A program made the position numbers and the translations under genes. Source: Micavibrio aeruginosavorus (GTDB lineage: Bacteria; Pseudomonadota; Alphaproteobacteria; Micavibrionales; Micavibrionaceae). From it: 64,000 bases of DNA. The notes under the pieces are model-generated. The model had not been told where the DNA came from. It made no database searches and saw nothing but the letters and a program-made list of their open reading frames with translations. Below are positions 61,153 to 64,000 of this stretch, piece after piece. Location: NCBI GenBank assembly GCA_003241475.1, contig QFQB01000001.1, forward strand, positions 1 through 64,000. Reading direction: 5' to 3'. Every line of letters starts with the position of its first letter. Positions within the stretch are counted from its first letter, which is position 1.

Positions 61153-61557
61153 TTATTTTTTCAAAAGATCGCGGATTTCCGTAAGCAGCTTAATATCAGC
61201 GGGAGCTTCTTCTGGCGTGGCTTCAACCTTTTTCTTCAGGCGGTTCACGTTTTTTACCAGAATGAACACCACGAAGGAAACGATCAGGAAGTTGATGGCG
61301 ACATTGATGAATTGACCGTAGGTCACAACGGCGGCGCCTGCGTCCTTGGCGGCCTTCAGGTTGGCATAACTCTCGCCGTTCAGGGCGATGAAATAATCAG
61401 AGAAATCAACGCCAGCCATGATGGCACCGATGATAGGCATGACAAGGTCGCCGACCACGGAATTAACGACGGCGGTAAAAGCTGTCCCGATGATGATACC
61501 GACGGCAAGGTCGATCACATTTCCGCGGGCGATAAATTCCTTAAATTCCTTGATCAT
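61153..61557 (-). CDS. mscL: Large-conductance mechanosensitive channel
   Basis: Pentameric emergency valve against osmotic downshock. From ATG 61557 (AAGGGA upstream) it opens MIKEFKEFIARGNVIDLAVGIIIG, the MscL signature with N-terminal amphipathic helix and TM1; TM2 is INVAINFLIVSFVVFILV, then a charged C-terminal helix (LLTEIRDLL). 134 residues. Confidence 0.96.
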   Translation of the reverse strand: MIKEFKEFIARGNVIDLAVGIIIGTAFTAVVNSVVGDLVMPIIGAIMAGVDFSDYFIALNGESYANLKAAKDAGAAVVTYGQFINVAINFLIVSFVVFILVKNVNRLKKKVEATPEEAPADIKLLTEIRDLLKK

Positions 61558-61652
61558 AAGCACTGGTCCCTTGACTGTTTGATGTGAGCCTACCATAGAA
61601 GGCGGTCTTTAAACGGTCAAGATGGAGAAAAATTACTTTCGAAAAGAGATTT

Positions 61653-63125
61653 TTAAAAATAGTGGCTGGTTTGCTCGCCGGTGTGTTTGTCCCATACCAT
61701 CTTTTTTCGATAAATGGTTGATGGGGATATTTCCAGAAGCGCTGCGGCTTTGGGAATATTGCCTTCGCACAATGCAATGGCATTTTCTATGGCGGTTCGC
61801 TCCACTTTCCACAAGGGCCGTACATTGTCTTCGTCTTCTTTTAAGTGGGGAAACTGGGACTGTAAAAAGGTATTTTGTGGCTGTGAAGATTCCGTCTCAC
61901 GTAGCAAATTCATGGGAAGCATGGGAGCCGTCACATAGCGGCCTTCGTGAAGAACGGCAATTCCTCGTACAATATTCTGAAGCTGGCGCACATTTCCCGG
62001 CCAGGAGAAATTGGTCAGCACGTTTTCTGCATCTTGCGCAAAAGATTTGAAAGATTTTCCCTCTTCACGTGCGTACTGTTTCAAGAAATAATCGGCTAGA
62101 TCGATAATATCGGTTTTGCGCACCCGCAATGGGGGCATATGGATCGGGATAACATGCAGGCGGTAATACAAGTCTTGCCGTAAATTTCCGGCACGGATTT
62201 CAGCGATAGGATCGCGGTTCGTGGCACAAACAATACGGACGTTTGCGCGTTCCATCTTGCCGCCACCGACTTTTCGATAAGTTAAGTTTTGTAAAAAGCG
62301 GAGCAGTTTTGTCTGCATTTCCGGTGCCATTTCAGCGATCTCATCTAAGAACAATGTTCCGCCGTTTGCTTGTCCGACAGCGCCCTCACGTTCTGTGAAG
62401 GCGCCCGTGAAGGCACCTTTCATATGACCGAAAAGTTCAGATTCAAGTAACTCGCGCGGGATGGCGGCGCAGTTGATGGCGATGAAAGGTTCATTTGCGC
62501 GACGGGAATAACGGTGGATCGCCTCGGCGCAGATTTCCTTGCCTGTTCCAGATTCTCCCGTGATAAAAACGGTGGCGCTGGACTTCGCGGCGCTTTCGAT
62601 CACGTCATAGACAAGTTGCATCGGCGGAGAGATGCCAATGAAACCACCAAAGCCTGTGCGGGTTGGCGCGACAGCGCCTTTGTTTTCAGTTTCAGGTGCT
62701 TTCGCATCAAGATCTTCTTCCGCGAGGCTGATTTCCGCTTTTGTTGCAAGTCCTGTCGCATCAAGAGCGCGGGAAACGCTCTCGGTCAAACGTTCAAGCG
62801 AGAAGGGTTTGACAATGAAGTCCGTCGCCCCAAGGCGCATAGCTTCCACCGCCATGTGGATCGAGCCATGTCCTGTGATGATGATGACGGGAGCATCAAA
62901 CGCGCGCTCCTTCAACCTAGCAAGCATTTGAAGGCCGTCCATATCGGGGAGTTTGACGTCGAGAATGAGAAGATCTGGTGCGAAGGAATCTGTTTCGAGT
63001 ATGTGAAAACATTCAGTCCCCGAATAGGCGATCGTAACCTGATATCCCTCAGCTCCGAGCGCCAGCGCATACATTTCGGCTAGGGCTTTTGTATCATCGA
63101 CCAGAACGATATGTCGTTTGTCCAT
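61653..63125 (-). CDS. Sigma-54-dependent response regulator (NtrC/LuxO type)
   Basis: 490 residues from ATG 63125 (AGGAG upstream). Receiver domain with acidic pair D10/D11, phospho-acceptor D56 in LLILDVKLPDMDG and the conserved Lys in FIVKPF. AAA+ domain with Walker A GESGTGKE, sigma-54 contact loop GAFTGA and Walker B GGTLFLDEIAEM. The C-terminal Fis-type helix-turn-helix is AAALLEISPSTIYRK. It should activate sigma-54 promoters when phosphorylated. No histidine kinase is adjacent in the window. Confidence 0.92.
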   Translation of the reverse strand: MDKRHIVLVDDTKALAEMYALALGAEGYQVTIAYSGTECFHILETDSFAPDLLILDVKLPDMDGLQMLARLKERAFDAPVIIITGHGSIHMAVEAMRLGATDFIVKPFSLERLTESVSRALDATGLATKAEISLAEEDLDAKAPETENKGAVAPTRTGFGGFIGISPPMQLVYDVIESAAKSSATVFITGESGTGKEICAEAIHRYSRRANEPFIAINCAAIPRELLESELFGHMKGAFTGAFTEREGAVGQANGGTLFLDEIAEMAPEMQTKLLRFLQNLTYRKVGGGKMERANVRIVCATNRDPIAEIRAGNLRQDLYYRLHVIPIHMPPLRVRKTDIIDLADYFLKQYAREEGKSFKSFAQDAENVLTNFSWPGNVRQLQNIVRGIAVLHEGRYVTAPMLPMNLLRETESSQPQNTFLQSQFPHLKEDEDNVRPLWKVERTAIENAIALCEGNIPKAAALLEISPSTIYRKKMVWDKHTGEQTSHYF

Positions 63126-63238
63126 GTATAAGTTCTTCTCCTGACGAATAAACCGGCCCCGCAGATACAACTTATGATTTTATTATGCGCGTTGCATCCG
63201 TTATCTCAAATTTAATACAAATGTATATCCAAAAGATT

Positions 63239-63273
63239 AAAGCCCCGCAGATATTCCTATCCAACGGGGCTTT
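63239..63273 (-). terminator. Intrinsic terminator of the YccA-family gene
   Basis: On the minus strand AAAGCCCCG pairs with CGGGGCTTT around a 17-base loop, then TAATCTTTT. About 46 bp after the stop. Confidence 0.75.
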
Positions 63274-63319
63274 GATAAATATGCACGTATGCAGTTTTTA
63301 GTTGTGCGCCGCAAAATTC

Positions 63320-64000
63320 CTAGTTGCGGTTGCCCAGCAGGTGAAGAATATACTGGAACATTGCGATGAAGCTGACGTACAGGTTCAAGGCGGCACTCCA
63401 GGCGGCACGAGAGTTCGCGTCCACACCATACGAGGCACGGTACATTTCCTTCGTGGTCTGGGTTTGGTAGGCCGTCATGCCCGAGAAGGCCAGAAGACCG
63501 ATGCCCGAAATAATGGTTTGCATCATCGACGTTTGAACGCCGAACATTGCTGTAATCATCGTGCCGATGGACAAAATAAACACGCCCATGATCGCCATGA
63601 CGGAAAAGGTGCCGAGCGCATCGAGATTTTTCTTGGTCGTATAGCCAAAGATGCTAAGGCCTGCGAACAACGCTGTCGCCATAAAGAAGGCTTGGGCAAT
63701 GCTCGGAAGTTTATAAAGCACAAAAATGCTGGCGAAGCTGATCCCGTACAGGATCGACAGAACGCCGAAAGAAAGCATCAGCTGTTTCGGCGCCATGCGT
63801 TCGGGGCGAAAGCCGAACCACAAAACGGCCAGCGGCGCGAAGACCACGATGTACATTTGCGGGCCACCCAGGAAGAAATTCAAAAGCGCAGGGCTGTTGC
63901 CGACAATCCATGCCGTGACGGCGGTCAAAAGAACGCCTACCGTCATGCGGTTATAGACGCTCTGCATGTGGTTTTTCAGGCCGACATCCACATTCGCGCC
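63320..64000 (-). CDS. Bax inhibitor-1/YccA family membrane protein (5' end outside window)
   Basis: At least 223 residues, about seven membrane helices. Segments VYNRMTVGVLLTAVTAWIVG, IFGYTTKKNLDALGTF and the C-terminal AALNLYVSFIAMFQYILHLLG with the BI-1 signature. The frame stays open past the first ATG to the window edge (GANVDVGLKNHM), so the true start is probably beyond 64000. Bacterial members bind FtsH or act as pH-sensitive Ca2+ leaks; the role here is unknown. Confidence 0.9.
   Translation of the reverse strand, partial: GANVDVGLKNHMQSVYNRMTVGVLLTAVTAWIVGNSPALLNFFLGGPQMYIVVFAPLAVLWFGFRPERMAPKQLMLSFGVLSILYGISFASIFVLYKLPSIAQAFFMATALFAGLSIFGYTTKKNLDALGTFSVMAIMGVFILSIGTMITAMFGVQTSMMQTIISGIGLLAFSGMTAYQTQTTKEMYRASYGVDANSRAAWSAALNLYVSFIAMFQYILHLLGNRN

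Overview
The window is chromosomal DNA of an alphaproteobacterium, close to the replication origin. The evidence is gene order: leuS-lptE, holA-parB-parA-rsmG-mnmG-mnmE, rho-hemJ-hemH-hemE, then a PPDK-regulator-type kinase, aroE-coaE-dnaQ and, further on, secB-fxsA-Tim44-mltA. hemE beside the origin is a known alphaproteobacterial arrangement (Caulobacter, Rickettsia). The very large secreted propeller and lectin-type adhesins would suit a surface-attached or predatory lineage such as Micavibrionales, but that placement is inference only.

Layout. 1-4.7 kb: end of leuS, lptE, and three metabolic genes lying between lptE and holA. 4.7-12.7 kb: holA facing the parB-parA-rsmG-mnmG cluster, a small HAD-like gene, mnmE, and two tiny conserved-looking genes. 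Two perfect and two or more degenerate parS palindromes lie in this stretch, the perfect ones inside coding sequence. 12.9-16.1 kb: a zinc-ribbon membrane protein and two exported proteins. 16.1-20.2 kb: rho and the heme genes hemJ, hemH, hemE. 20.24-20.65 kb: a non-coding stretch with nine GANTC sites and several DnaA-box-like TTCCCACA words, the candidate oriC. 20.65-23.9 kb: three unrecognised genes that share segments with each other. 23.9-26.9 kb: ATGA-coupled kinase regulator-aroE-coaE-dnaQ.

26.9-45.7 kb is the most unusual part. Three giant genes (1952 to about 2200 codons) form one tightly coupled operon on the minus strand, inserted between dnaQ and secB. Each encodes a pilin-like hydrophobic N-terminus with a DPW(G/N)TxYGYC motif, LamG-type domains and disulfide-type RCC1 propellers. 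The clear RCC1 repeats number 14, 7 and 20 (plus one decayed). One protein also carries a C-type lectin domain and a DUF1566-like domain. I read them as a family of extracellular, possibly pilus-associated adhesins.

45.9-49.6 kb: secB, fxsA, a Tim44-domain gene, mltA and a GNAT acetyltransferase. 49.7-58.2 kb: a divergent two-partner secretion pair (a 1920-residue beta-helix exoprotein and its TpsB transporter), a small acidic membrane protein that shares a short motif with the exoprotein, and an entericidin-like mini-lipoprotein. 58.5-64 kb: a multi-pass membrane protein, a Bcr/CflA-type exporter, tRNA-Ala(GGC) with a recognisable promoter, mscL, an NtrC-family response regulator without a partner kinase here, and a Bax-inhibitor-1/YccA family gene cut by the window edge.

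No insertion sequence, phage, CRISPR array or rRNA gene was seen.
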